Below are positions 47,961 through 58,012 of a DNA stretch of 64,000 nucleotides, piece after piece. The stretch covers positions 6,510,001 through 6,574,000 of the forward strand of contig NZ_CP030051.1 in assembly GCF_004114975.1 (NCBI RefSeq). Direction: 5' to 3'. The notes beneath the pieces were generated by a model, which worked only from the letters and a program-made list of their open reading frames with translations, searched no databases and was not told where the DNA came from. The stretch's first letter is position 1, and each line of letters begins with the position of its first letter. The position numbers and the translations under genes are program-made. This DNA comes from Bradyrhizobium guangdongense (GTDB lineage: Bacteria; Pseudomonadota; Alphaproteobacteria; Rhizobiales; Xanthobacteraceae).

Positions 47961-48089
47961 GAATGTCTCCGGCGATGAATGTGATGCGAGCAGGGAAGGA
48001 CGCAGCTACCAAGTGGTCCGCGATGGTTTATGCCACAAGAGACGTGGTGGTGCCAGATCGGACGCGACTGCAATCGAACCCGCGGAGAG

Positions 48090-48236
48090 AGGCCCCTCAC
48101 CCCACCCTCTCCCCGTAAGAACGGGGCGAGGGAGTGAGAGAGCGGCGCGTCCCTCACGATGCGGGCCTGCTCAACCTCCCCGCTCTTTGCGGGGAGAGGT
48201 CGGATTGCGAAGCAATCCGGGTGAGGGGCATGGCAC
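48090..48236. repeat. Two palindromic repeat units
   Basis: Unit one ~48090-48140 with CCCTCTCCCCGT / ACGGGGCGAGGG, unit two ~48163-48236 with CCTCCCCGC / GCGGGGAGAGG and GGATTGC / GCAATCC. No gene is seen between 47961 and 48290. Confidence 0.8.
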
Positions 48237-48290
48237 GACATCGGCCCGAGCAATAGTCCATCCGACTCCACTATCGAAGCACGCACAAAA

Positions 48291-48311
48291 AGGCCCGCGC
48301 GAAGCGGGCCT
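48291..48311 (-). terminator. Terminator of the aminotransferase gene
   Basis: AGGCCCGC GCGAA GCGGGCCT stem with T runs on both strands. Confidence 0.9.
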
Positions 48312-48337
48312 TTTCGATTTGCACTGTCGCGATCAGC

Positions 48338-50068
<1,731 letters not shown>

Positions 50069-50719
50069 ATGTACAAGCTCTATTCGATGCAACGCTCGGG
50101 CAACAGCTACAAGGTCCGCCTTGCGCTGGCGCTGTTGAACCAGCCTTACGAAGCGGTCGAGGTGGACATTCTGCGCGGCGAGAGCCGCACGCCCGATTTC
50201 CTGACCAAGAACCCGTCGGGCCAGGTGCCGCTGCTCGAGGTCGGCGACAACCGCTATCTCGCGGAGTCCAACGCCATCCTCTGGTATGTCGCCGTCGGCA
50301 CGCCGCTCGCGCCGGAGAACCGCATCGATCGCGCCGAGGCGCTGCAATGGATGTTCTTCGAGCAGCACGCGCTCGAGCCCAACATCGGCGCCGCCTATTT
50401 CTGGCTCTCGCTGGTCAAAGGCGGCCGCGACCTGCAGACCCACGCGCTCGAGGATTGGATGGAGCGCGGCTATGGCGCGCTCCAGGTGATGGAGAACCAC
50501 CTCAAGACCAATGCCTACTTCGCCGCCCGCCAGCTCACGGTGGCCGACATCGCTCTGTACGGCTACACCCACCTGGCCGATCGCTGCGATTTCGACATCG
50601 AACCTTTCCCGGCGATCCGGGACTGGCTGAAACGCGTCGAGGCCGCGCCCGGCTTCGTGGCGATGGACTGGCGCCCCGCCGATATCGAGGATCCCGCCAG
50701 CATCGCCGCTGGGGCCTGA
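50069..50719 (+). CDS. Glutathione S-transferase family protein
   Basis: 216 residues. It opens MYKLYSMQRSGNSYKVRLAL, with Ser11 (RSGNS) a candidate GSH-activating residue; NPSGQVPLLEVGDNRYLAESNAI is the GSH-binding half with the ESNAI motif. The C-terminal helical domain ends in an extended tail. It is similar in plan to the GST at 33915-34505 but on its own transcript. Substrate unknown. Confidence 0.92.
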   Translation: MYKLYSMQRSGNSYKVRLALALLNQPYEAVEVDILRGESRTPDFLTKNPSGQVPLLEVGDNRYLAESNAILWYVAVGTPLAPENRIDRAEALQWMFFEQHALEPNIGAAYFWLSLVKGGRDLQTHALEDWMERGYGALQVMENHLKTNAYFAARQLTVADIALYGYTHLADRCDFDIEPFPAIRDWLKRVEAAPGFVAMDWRPADIEDPASIAAGA

Positions 50720-50872
50720 AACCGGTGCAGCGTTAAGAAATAGCGGGCATAGCGTTAACCTTTGCCGCAATCCCGCCATTTTCAGCTGATCGCCGCCGCA
50801 ATATTGCCGGTTGGGATTGTGAAGTTGTTCGACGTCGCGGGTGATTCGCTCGCACGTTGAAGGATTTAGACC

Positions 50873-51049
50873 ATGACTCGGGCGTCCGGCACGGTCGGCT
50901 TTCAGGGCCAAACCGATACCGTCTCGTCTTCCCGGCTAACCAACGCGGTCGCGACCTCGCTCGCCGTCGCGGCGCTCTCGCTATGCCTGATCGTCACCCT
51001 CACGGTGCTGTCGACCAAGGCGACGATGGCGATGGGCCTGCCGATCTGA
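50873..51049 (+). CDS. Small single-pass membrane protein
   Basis: 58 residues: a polar Ser/Thr-rich N-terminus (~1-25), one membrane helix (AVAALSLCLIVTLTVL) and a short end. It starts with ATG 10 bp after AAGGAT. A second tiny membrane ORF follows 73 bp downstream and a membrane PAS protein after that. No family recognised. Confidence 0.5.
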   Translation: MTRASGTVGFQGQTDTVSSSRLTNAVATSLAVAALSLCLIVTLTVLSTKATMAMGLPI

Positions 51050-51122
51050 TCCCCGTTTCATCCCTGACAGCCTTCAAGGTGCCGCGCGGTCCCGCGCCTG
51101 ACAGTATCGCGACGGGACATCG

Positions 51123-51281
51123 ATGAAATCGCCTGTGGTCATCGTTGCAATCACCCTGACTGCGGCCATCCTGGTCGCGGCATCGCTGTTGATTTTGGTC
51201 GGCACCCGCAAGGGACCGGGAACGTCGACGCTGAATGCGCCCGCACCCCAACAGCGCATGATGCTTACACATTTGGTCTAA
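51123..51281 (+). CDS. Small membrane protein
   Basis: 52 residues: N-terminal hydrophobic helix (VVIVAITLTAAILVAASLLILV), then a short soluble Pro/Gln tail. It could be an uncleaved signal anchor. Located between another tiny membrane gene and the PAS protein; existence is likely but not certain, because the ribosome site is weak. Confidence 0.45.
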   Translation: MKSPVVIVAITLTAAILVAASLLILVGTRKGPGTSTLNAPAPQQRMMLTHLV

Positions 51282-51411
51282 AATCATCCGAAAGCTTTCA
51301 GCGCGCAGGCAAGCGCCGCTTAATCGCGCCGCACGAAACGGCATTGCACTTGTGCAACTATGGGTCAGTCTGGCGGCCTTATCTCGTTCAGGAAGGAACG
51401 AGGCCAGGCCC

Positions 51412-52224
51412 ATGCGGTTCGGATGGCGTGCCATCTCCGGTCCCGTACTGACGGCAGCGATCGCATTGCTGGCGATCCTGCTCGACCGTCACGCTCCCGC
51501 GCTCTCGCTGGCGCCGCTGTTCGTCTGCGCCGTGGCGCTGGCCGGCTCGATCTCTGGCTTTGCATCCGCACTTGGCAGCACGGCCATCGCCATGATCGGC
51601 GCGACGCTGCTCACGCTCGGTCATCGCACCGCGCCCGGCATTGCGGGGGCCGATCTCGCACAGCTCGGCCTGCTCGCGCTGACGACCGTCGGCGCCGCCG
51701 CCATCACGGGCCTGATGCGCGAGCGTCTGCTCCACGCTTTCGCAGCCGAGCGGCGCAATCACGCCACGGCCGCCCGCCTGTCCCTCGCGCTCGACCAGGT
51801 CGACATCGGCATCGTGCTGCTCGACGCCGAGACCCGCGCCGAATTCATCAACCGCGCCTTCCGCGACTATTTCGCGCTGCCGGACGAAGTGGCCGACAGC
51901 AAACCGCCCTTCGTCGCGCTGATGTATCATGGACGCGACACCGGCGCGTTCGAGCTGCCGGAGGACGAACTCGGTGTCTTCATCGCGCAACGCATGGAGA
52001 TGGTGCGGACCGGCGATGCGACGCCGATCAACATCGCCATGCGTGACGGCGAGGTGTTGCGGTTCGTCTGCACCGCGCTGCCCGACGGCGGCCGCATGCT
52101 GAGCTATACGCCGGTGACCGACCTCGTGCGCCACACCGATGCGCCTGAACGCGCCGACCATTATCGCTCGCTGCGCGATTCCGCCGGGCGGAAGCTGATC
52201 CGGTATTTGCGCGTCGCGGAGTGA
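51412..52224 (+). CDS. Membrane-bound PAS-domain protein
   Basis: 270 residues from the ATG at 51412. Three to four short membrane helices (~9-100; AAIALLAILL, then APLFVCAVALAGSISGFASALGS, then LGLLALTTVGAAAITGLM) precede a coiled linker and a PAS domain (~125-240: LSLALDQVDIGIVLLDAETRAEFIN), PAS-7-like. There is no kinase, cyclase or HTH output. The membrane part resembles the DUF4118-type sensor of KdpD-like kinases in layout. It may be a truncated sensor kinase or a partner protein that signals in trans. Confidence 0.72.
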   Translation: MRFGWRAISGPVLTAAIALLAILLDRHAPALSLAPLFVCAVALAGSISGFASALGSTAIAMIGATLLTLGHRTAPGIAGADLAQLGLLALTTVGAAAITGLMRERLLHAFAAERRNHATAARLSLALDQVDIGIVLLDAETRAEFINRAFRDYFALPDEVADSKPPFVALMYHGRDTGAFELPEDELGVFIAQRMEMVRTGDATPINIAMRDGEVLRFVCTALPDGGRMLSYTPVTDLVRHTDAPERADHYRSLRDSAGRKLIRYLRVAE

Positions 52225-52305
52225 TGCGCGACGGCGCGATTGATCCACACCGCACTCATCCCGTATGAAGGACGCTTCATCGTCTCTTCGAACGCGGATT
52301 CCCAG

Positions 52306-52761
52306 ATGTCGCTCACCGTTCGCTCCGTCATACGACAGGACTACGATCAATGGCTGACGCTGTGGGACGGCTACAACGCCTTCTACGGCCGCTCCGGTGC
52401 GACCGCGCTGGCACCCGAGATCACCAAGATGACCTGGCAGCGCTTCTTCGATGCCTATGAGCCGGTGCATGCGCTGGTGGCCGAAAGCGGCGGCAAGCTG
52501 CTCGGGCTCACGCATTACCTGTTCCATCGCAGCACCACGGCGATCGAGCCGTCGTGCTATCTGCAGGACCTGTTCACGAACGAGGCCGCGCGGGGCAAGG
52601 GGGTCGGCTCGGCGCTGATCTACGGCGTGTATGAGCGCGCCAGGCTCGCAGGCGCGCCGCGGGTCTACTGGCAGACGCACGAGACCAACACCGTTGCGCA
52701 GAGCCTGTACGACAAGGTCGCGGAGCGCTCCGGCTTCATCGTCTATCGCAAGATATTCTAA
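52306..52761 (+). CDS. GNAT family N-acetyltransferase
   Basis: 151 residues from the ATG at 52306 (MSLTVRSVIRQDYDQW). The motif A segment LFTNEAARGKGVGSALIYGV (RxxGxG type) and the C-terminal ETNTVAQSLYDKVAERSGFIVY identify a GNAT fold. The upstream open frame to 52240 lacks conservation. The substrate is unknown. Confidence 0.9.
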   Translation: MSLTVRSVIRQDYDQWLTLWDGYNAFYGRSGATALAPEITKMTWQRFFDAYEPVHALVAESGGKLLGLTHYLFHRSTTAIEPSCYLQDLFTNEAARGKGVGSALIYGVYERARLAGAPRVYWQTHETNTVAQSLYDKVAERSGFIVYRKIF

Positions 52762-53021
52762 TTCCTCGAGCCAGAGCCCTGTGGATAAGTCCTGATGTCA
52801 CCGGCGCGTTACACACCTGGACTATGTTGCAGGTGCGTCTGATCAGGCCCCCCGTCACCGATCAAGCGCCCCAAGCGGTCCCCGTCAGTCGCCGCGTCTG
52901 ACAGGGGCCGCATTTTTTTGTTCGTCTCACCTATCCGCATGGCAGCAGCGCGGCCAGAAGCTTGCCGGTGCAATGCAGCGCCGTCACAATGGACGCTGCT
53001 TTGTTGTGACGGGATCTCCCA

Positions 53022-53963
53022 ATGGAAATTCGTAATCTCGGCGGCTCCGGCCTGCGCGTGTCCGCGGTCGGGCTCGGCTGCAACAATTTCGGCCAGCGCA
53101 TCGACCTCGAGGCCTCGCGCAAGGTGATCCACCGCGCGCTCGATCTCGGCATCACGCTGTTCGACACCGCCGACATCTATTCGAACAAAGGCGGCTCGGA
53201 AGATGTGCTCGGCGCCGTGCTGGGCGGCCGCCGCAAGGACATCGTGCTGGCGACGAAATACGCCAAGCCGATGGCCGAAGACGGCACCAAGCAAGGCGCC
53301 TCGCGCCGCTACATCATGGAAGCGGTGGAAGCGAGCCTGAAGCGGCTGAAGACCGATTACATCGATCTCTACCAGCAGCACGATTACGACCCGCTGACGC
53401 CGATCGAGGAGAGCCTGCGCGCGCTGGACGATCTCGTCCGCCAGGGCAAGGTGCGCTACATCGGCAACTCGAATTTTCCGGCCTGGCGCATCGCGGAAGC
53501 GGAATACGTCGCACGCGCGATGAATGTCTCCAGGTTCGTGTCCTGCCAGGACGAATACTCCCTGGTCGTACGCGACATCGAGAAGGACCTGCTGCCCGCG
53601 GCAACGGAGTACAAGCTCGGCTTGCTGCCGTTCTTCCCGCTCGCCAGCGGCCTTTTGACCGGCAAGTACAAGAGGGGCGAGGCCGCGCCCGACAACACCC
53701 GCTTCGGCCAGACGCCGCGGCTGCGCGACCGCTACGTCACGCCGCGCAACGAGGACATCGTCGAGAAGCTGCAGGCCTTCGCAAAGGCACGCGGCCATTC
53801 GATGCTGGAGCTCGCCTTCTCCTGGCTCGCCTCGCGGCCGCAGGTGTCGAGCGTGATCGCGGGCGCCACCCGCGTCGAGCAGGTCGAGCAGAACGTCAAG
53901 GCGATCGCCTGGCAGCTTACGGCCGAGGATCTCGTCGAGATCGACAAGATCACGCTGGAATGA
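53022..53963 (+). CDS. Aldo/keto reductase
   Basis: 313 residues, TIM-barrel NADPH oxidoreductase. Catalytic tetrad D48, Y53 (FDTADIY), K79 (LATKY) and H120 (YQQHDYD). The RYIGNSNFPAWRIAEAE segment and C-terminal SVIAGATRVEQVEQN belong to the voltage-channel beta-subunit/YajO-like AKR group, which reduces aldehydes and ketones or sugar derivatives. It converges with the ABM monooxygenase gene, 10 bp apart. Confidence 0.93.
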   Translation: MEIRNLGGSGLRVSAVGLGCNNFGQRIDLEASRKVIHRALDLGITLFDTADIYSNKGGSEDVLGAVLGGRRKDIVLATKYAKPMAEDGTKQGASRRYIMEAVEASLKRLKTDYIDLYQQHDYDPLTPIEESLRALDDLVRQGKVRYIGNSNFPAWRIAEAEYVARAMNVSRFVSCQDEYSLVVRDIEKDLLPAATEYKLGLLPFFPLASGLLTGKYKRGEAAPDNTRFGQTPRLRDRYVTPRNEDIVEKLQAFAKARGHSMLELAFSWLASRPQVSSVIAGATRVEQVEQNVKAIAWQLTAEDLVEIDKITLE

Positions 53964-53973
53964 TCCTGGCGCG

Positions 53974-54297
53974 CTATTTGGCGCCGCGCCCCACCGTCTG
54001 CACCACCTCGAAGCCTTCGAACTGGGGATGGCCGAGATAGAGCGGCTTGTTGTCGCCGGCCTTGTGATGCGCCGCGCGAAACGCCTCCGACTTGGTCCAG
54101 GCTTCGAAGGCGGCGTGATTGGCCCACACCGTGTGCGAGGCAAACAGCGTATGGTCCTCGAGCTCGGGCCCGCGCAGCAGATGGAATTCGACGAAGCCCG
54201 GCACCTTGTCCAGATGGGTGTCGCGCGACAGCCAGACCTGCTCGAAGGCAGCTTCCGAGCCCTTGGCGACACGGAAGCGGTTCATGGCGATGTACAT
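53974..54297 (-). CDS. Antibiotic biosynthesis monooxygenase (ABM) domain protein
   Basis: 107 residues: a ferredoxin-like fold of the dimeric alpha/beta barrel superfamily. MNRFRVAKGSEAAFEQVW, then VPGFVEFHLLRG and HTVWANHAAFEAWTKSEAFRAAH follow the ABM pattern. Members range from quinol monooxygenases to heme-degrading IsdG/HmoB enzymes; the Asn/His/Trp set typical of IsdG cannot be confirmed by eye. No heme uptake gene is adjacent. Confidence 0.82.
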   Translation of the reverse strand: MYIAMNRFRVAKGSEAAFEQVWLSRDTHLDKVPGFVEFHLLRGPELEDHTLFASHTVWANHAAFEAWTKSEAFRAAHHKAGDNKPLYLGHPQFEGFEVVQTVGRGAK

Positions 54298-54330
54298 GGG
54301 TGATGGTCTCCTGATTTGAGGGCAATGTCG

Positions 54331-54379
54331 CTCTCCCCCTCCCTCGCCCCGTTCTTACGGGGAGAGGGTGGGGTGAGGG
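54331..54379. repeat. Palindromic repeat overlapping a gene end
   Basis: CCCTCGCCCCGT TCTT ACGGGGAGAGGG with flanking GGGTGAGGGG. It supplies the final codons and stop of the DUF559 gene. Confidence 0.85.
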
Positions 54380-54726
54380 GCTGCTTCCGCGAGCTCGGTC
54401 TCGATTGCACTAAGAACGCCATCGATGTTCCCGAGCACATCATTATTCCAGAAACGAAGCACCTTGTATCCCTTCTCTCTCAGGCGCCCATCACGAACAG
54501 CATCCGCCGCCGACTCATTATGTTGCCCGCCATCAACTTCGACGACGAGCCGCTTCTCTCTACAAACGAAATCGCAGATGTACCCGATGATCGGCTCTTG
54601 CCTAACGAACTTGTGCCCGTCGATTCGTCGATTGCGGATGCGATTCCAGAGGACCGTCTCCGCGTCTGTTTGATCGGCACGTAGTCGCCGTGCGAGTCGG
54701 ATGGATTTTTCGTCTTGGCCACGCAT
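54355..54726 (-). CDS. DUF559 endonuclease-like protein
   Basis: 123 residues. The order of motifs is that of the very-short-patch-repair-like DUF559 family: ARRLRADQTDAETVLWNRIRNRRIDGHKFVRQ, YICDFVCREKRLVVEVDGGQH (PD-(E/D)xK-type D and ExD residues) and GYKVLRFWNNDVLGN. The C-terminal APHPTLSP is encoded by a palindromic repeat. Nuclease activity is plausible but unproven in this family. It begins 65 bp from the end of the DUF1501 gene on the same strand. Confidence 0.85.
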   Translation of the reverse strand: MRGQDEKSIRLARRLRADQTDAETVLWNRIRNRRIDGHKFVRQEPIIGYICDFVCREKRLVVEVDGGQHNESAADAVRDGRLREKGYKVLRFWNNDVLGNIDGVLSAIETELAEAAPHPTLSP

Positions 54727-54732
54727 TTGCCT

Positions 54733-54795
54733 TGCCCCTCACCCGGATCGCTGCGCGATCCGACCTCTCCCCGCAAAGAGCGGGGAGAGGTTAAG
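54733..54795. repeat. Palindromic repeat between two genes
   Basis: GCCCCTCACCCGGATCGCTGC then GCGATCC, and CTCTCCCCGC / GCGGGGAGAG; ends at the stop codon of the DUF1501 gene. Confidence 0.85.
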
Positions 54796-56014
54796 CCACC
54801 AGCCCCTTCATCGGCCTTGCGGCGGCGCTATCCGGGAACACGGTCTGGGCCAATACCTGATCCGAGAGGCCGAACTGCCCCTGCAGCACGCCCTTGATCA
54901 CGGAGCGCAGGTCGGTGGTCGGCTTGAGGTCGCGCCCCTCGTAGAGATTGGCGGGCTTGAGTCCGGGCCAGTCGGAAATGACGCGGCCGCCCTTCACGGC
55001 GCCGCCGGCGAGCAGCGCGATCGTGCCGGTGCCGTGGTCGGTGCCGTCGGTGCCGTTGATGCGCGCGGTGCGGCCGAACTCGGTGGCGACGACGACGGCG
55101 GTGTCGCGCCAGCGCTCGCCCAAACCGCTTTCGAATTCGGCGAGCGCGCCGTCGAGACCGCCGAGCAGGAAAGCGAGACGTCCGACCGGGCCGCCTTCAT
55201 TGGCATGGGTGTCCCAGCCGTCGAAGGCGAGCGCGGCGATGCGTGGACCATCATCGGCCGCCATCAATTTTGCCGCGCCGCGCGCGACCTGCCGCATCTG
55301 CGCGACCGCGTTGCCCGGCTTCGGCTTCATGTCGTCGCCGCTCGCGGCCTTCTCGAGCTGGAGGCCTTGCGTCAGCGCCGCGGCCAGCGCGGGATCGCGA
55401 TGACGATAGAGATCGACCAGCCGCATCGCGGTGTCGTCGTCGGCCTGCGGCAGCGCGACCGGAGCCCAGCCGACGGTCGGCGCGTTGCCGCGCAGCACCA
55501 GCGGCGTGGTGGGGCCGACCGCAAGTCCGCTCGACACCCGCTCGCCGCGCGGCAGCGCTTCCAGCGCGCGGTTGAGCCAGCCGGACTGCACGCGGCCGGG
55601 ACCGGCATAGCCGCTCTCGAGCACGTCCTGGCCGTCGAAATGCGAGCGATCGCGATACGGCGTCGCGACGGCATGGATCACCGCGGCATGCTGGTCGCGG
55701 TACATGCGCGCGAATTCCGGCATCGCCGGATGCAGCGCGAAGAAGCCGTCGAGCCTGGTCGCGGGATGCGCGCCATCCGTCGCGAGCGCGATCGAACCGT
55801 GCAGGCCGGCATAATCGGGGTCGCCGACCGGCGCGACGGTCGCGAGCCCATCGAGCGCGCCGCGCAGGATCACCACGACGAGGCGCGGGTCGCGCCCATC
55901 GGCGGCGCGTGCGAATTTCGGCAAATAGGCCCAGGCCGCGAACGAAGCGCCGCCGAGCAGCAGGCCGCGGCGCGAGGTGAGGAGCCGGTTTTCGACGCAG
56001 TCGATCATCTTCAT
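54791..56014 (-). CDS. Tat-exported DUF1501 protein
   Basis: 407 residues. A twin-arginine signal (TSRRGLLLGGASFAAWAYLP) begins near residue 13. The mature protein reads like an alkaline-phosphatase/sulfatase-type fold: VVVILRGALDGLATVAP, ALAFDGWDTHANEGG and VVVATEFGRTARINGTDGTDHGTG. DUF1501 proteins are exported and almost always encoded with a DUF1800 partner; enzymatic function is not established. The start overlaps the DUF1800 stop (ATGA), so they are translationally coupled. Confidence 0.9.
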   Translation of the reverse strand: MKMIDCVENRLLTSRRGLLLGGASFAAWAYLPKFARAADGRDPRLVVVILRGALDGLATVAPVGDPDYAGLHGSIALATDGAHPATRLDGFFALHPAMPEFARMYRDQHAAVIHAVATPYRDRSHFDGQDVLESGYAGPGRVQSGWLNRALEALPRGERVSSGLAVGPTTPLVLRGNAPTVGWAPVALPQADDDTAMRLVDLYRHRDPALAAALTQGLQLEKAASGDDMKPKPGNAVAQMRQVARGAAKLMAADDGPRIAALAFDGWDTHANEGGPVGRLAFLLGGLDGALAEFESGLGERWRDTAVVVATEFGRTARINGTDGTDHGTGTIALLAGGAVKGGRVISDWPGLKPANLYEGRDLKPTTDLRSVIKGVLQGQFGLSDQVLAQTVFPDSAAARPMKGLVA

Positions 56015-57570
56015 CTCCTCTGTATCTCAGGCGACATCAGCAGCAGCGCCAGCGCCTGCTGGCGCGATTCCGCACGCTCGATGGTCCGCCGTGTTTCGGG
56101 CGAGGCCGCATCGCCGGCAGCGAATTCCAGGAGGTCGAGCGGATCGATGTTGGGCCCGAGCCGCGCCCCCATCTGCGAGGCGATGTCGAGCCGGAGCTTC
56201 ATGCCTTCGGGCGCAGCCCAGGCCGCGGCCGTATCGGGGAAACCGTTCGGCCCGGCCGGCGTCCACAAGGGCTGGCCGAGCAGGTTCAGACTGTTGAGAT
56301 AGAAGCCGGGATCTTCCGGCACGCGCGCCAGCAGCCGGCCGCTCGCGACCAGGAAATCGTAAGGACTGCGCATCTTGGTCAGCGGCGCCTTCCAGGCTTC
56401 GTCGGAATCGACCAAAGCCGTGGCGAGCGCCTTGAGATCGCCGTCGGTCTTGACGAAGACGTCGCGCATCCGCGCCACCAGCGCCGGCGGCGGATCGTCG
56501 GCGACGAAATGCCGGACGAATTTGGTCGCGACGAAATTCGCCGTCGACGGATGCCGCGCGATGTCGGCGAGCGCGGCTTCGCCCTGCGCGAGGCCATTCG
56601 CCTCATAGGTCTTGCCGAGCAGCACCTGCGGTCCGGGCTGATGCGCATTGGCGTTGAAGGCGAAGGAGCCGGGCAGCCCGATCTGGCCTTTGCGGCCGGC
56701 GAAGGTCCAGCCGGTGATGATGCGCGCCAACGAGGTGACGTCCTCCTGCGTATAGCCGCCACCGACGCCGAGCGTATGCAGCTCCATGATCTCGCGCGCG
56801 AGATTCTCGTTCAGCCCGCGCTTGCGGTTCTGGCCCGCGCGCGAGTCGGGTCCGAGCGATTGCTGGTTGTCGAGGAAGAACAGCATCGCCGGATGCTGCT
56901 CGACCGCCTTCAGCATGTCGGCGAAACGCCCGAGCACGTGCGGACGAATCGCCTCGCGCTCGAACGCGCCGGCCCACATCCGCGCCAGCTCGCCCTTGCT
57001 CGCGGAGATACAGAAATGGTTGGACCAGAACGCGACCAGGCGCTCGGTGAAACCGCAATCGACCATCATCGCCCGCTGCAATCGCGCCAGCGCCTCGGTG
57101 CGAAAGGTCTTCTGGATGACGTTGAGCGGCTGCGCCGGCTTTGCGGCCGCCGGCGGCGCAGCGCCCGGTTGCATGCCGTCAGGCTTCATCGCGCCGTCGG
57201 TCGGCTTCGCCTCGGCCATCGGGCCGGCGATCTCGGCGGTCACGGTGTTCAGCGAGAGGTTACGGCGCAATTTGGTGTCGGGCTTCTGGTCGGCCGGCGC
57301 CTGAGGCGGCGCCTCCGTCGGGGCGCCGGCCTTCGCCGCCTCGCGCGCCTGCTTGACCTGATCCTGATAGGCGAACGCGGCCTGCCCGAGCTGCGGCGTC
57401 GATTGCAGGCCAGGCGCCTCCAGCAGCACGCCGTAGGGACGGGCCAGCTCCGCCTTCACGAAGCCGCGCGGATCGGAGGCCGCATTGACGAGATCGCCGG
57501 ACGCACCGCCGCGGGCACCGAGGCCGAAGCGGTTGAGCGCAACGAGGGCGGCTTGCGAGTCGCGAGCCAT
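56011..57570 (-). CDS. DUF1800 family protein
   Basis: 519 residues, start at 57570 (MARDSQAALVALNRFGLG). The N-terminal half includes a Pro/Ala-rich stretch (~75-165), then the family core: CGFTERLVAFWSNHFCIS, NENLAREIMELHTLGVGGGYTQEDV and TKFVRHFVADDPPPALVARM. No clear signal peptide is visible, so it may leave the cell together with its Tat partner or stay cytoplasmic. DUF1800/DUF1501 pairs are widespread in soil and aquatic bacteria and have no assigned role. Confidence 0.9.
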   Translation of the reverse strand: MARDSQAALVALNRFGLGARGGASGDLVNAASDPRGFVKAELARPYGVLLEAPGLQSTPQLGQAAFAYQDQVKQAREAAKAGAPTEAPPQAPADQKPDTKLRRNLSLNTVTAEIAGPMAEAKPTDGAMKPDGMQPGAAPPAAAKPAQPLNVIQKTFRTEALARLQRAMMVDCGFTERLVAFWSNHFCISASKGELARMWAGAFEREAIRPHVLGRFADMLKAVEQHPAMLFFLDNQQSLGPDSRAGQNRKRGLNENLAREIMELHTLGVGGGYTQEDVTSLARIITGWTFAGRKGQIGLPGSFAFNANAHQPGPQVLLGKTYEANGLAQGEAALADIARHPSTANFVATKFVRHFVADDPPPALVARMRDVFVKTDGDLKALATALVDSDEAWKAPLTKMRSPYDFLVASGRLLARVPEDPGFYLNSLNLLGQPLWTPAGPNGFPDTAAAWAAPEGMKLRLDIASQMGARLGPNIDPLDLLEFAAGDAASPETRRTIERAESRQQALALLLMSPEIQRR

Positions 57571-57684
57571 CGATTTGTTCTCCGCGTGGAACCAGCCGCT
57601 TTTCGAGCGTGTCAACGAGGCCTAATATACCGAGGCGGGAGATGAACCCGGCATGAAAATCACGGCGAAGCCTTAGCGCATATC

Positions 57685-57885
57685 ATGACAATTTCGAAAG
57701 AATTCGCGTTGCAGGAACCGCCGGCCCGCCGCCTCACCTGCTCCCGCTGCGGCACCGAGTTCGGCTGCGATCTCTCGGGCAATTGCTGGTGCGCGGAGGA
57801 GACGGCGCGACTGCCGATGCCGGTCAAGGGCGAGGATTGCCTGTGCCGCGAGTGTTTGCGGAAGGCGGCGAACACTGCTCGTTAA
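57685..57885 (+). CDS. Small Cys-rich CWC-type protein
   Basis: 66 residues with the pattern CSRCGTEFGCDLSGNCWC, then CLCRECL: eight cysteines in two clusters around the CWC signature. It resembles the cysteine-rich CWC family, which should bind zinc or an iron centre. No partner gene is evident. Confidence 0.75.
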   Translation: MTISKEFALQEPPARRLTCSRCGTEFGCDLSGNCWCAEETARLPMPVKGEDCLCRECLRKAANTAR

Positions 57886-57913
57886 GCGCGAGGCGACGGC
57901 CACATCCTCAGTA

Positions 57914-58012
57914 TTGTAGGGTGGGCAAGGGCGCAGTTGCGCCGTGCCCACCGTCCCCATCCAACACGATCAGGTCGTGGCACGCTTCGCTTTGCCCAGC
58001 CTACGAAGTCTA
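57914..58012. repeat. Inverted repeat, 'GTAGGGTGGGCA' type
   Basis: GTAGGGTGGGCAAGGGCGCA at the left and its partial inverse TGGCACGCTTCGCTTTGCCCAGCCTACG at the right, with GGGCGCAGTTGCGCC inside. It reaches the stop codon of the GST gene. Confidence 0.75.

Noticed and set aside
52809..54272. A 487-codon minus-strand frame running through the aldo/keto reductase
   Set aside because: It lies antisense to the AKR catalytic motifs and in another frame of the ABM gene.
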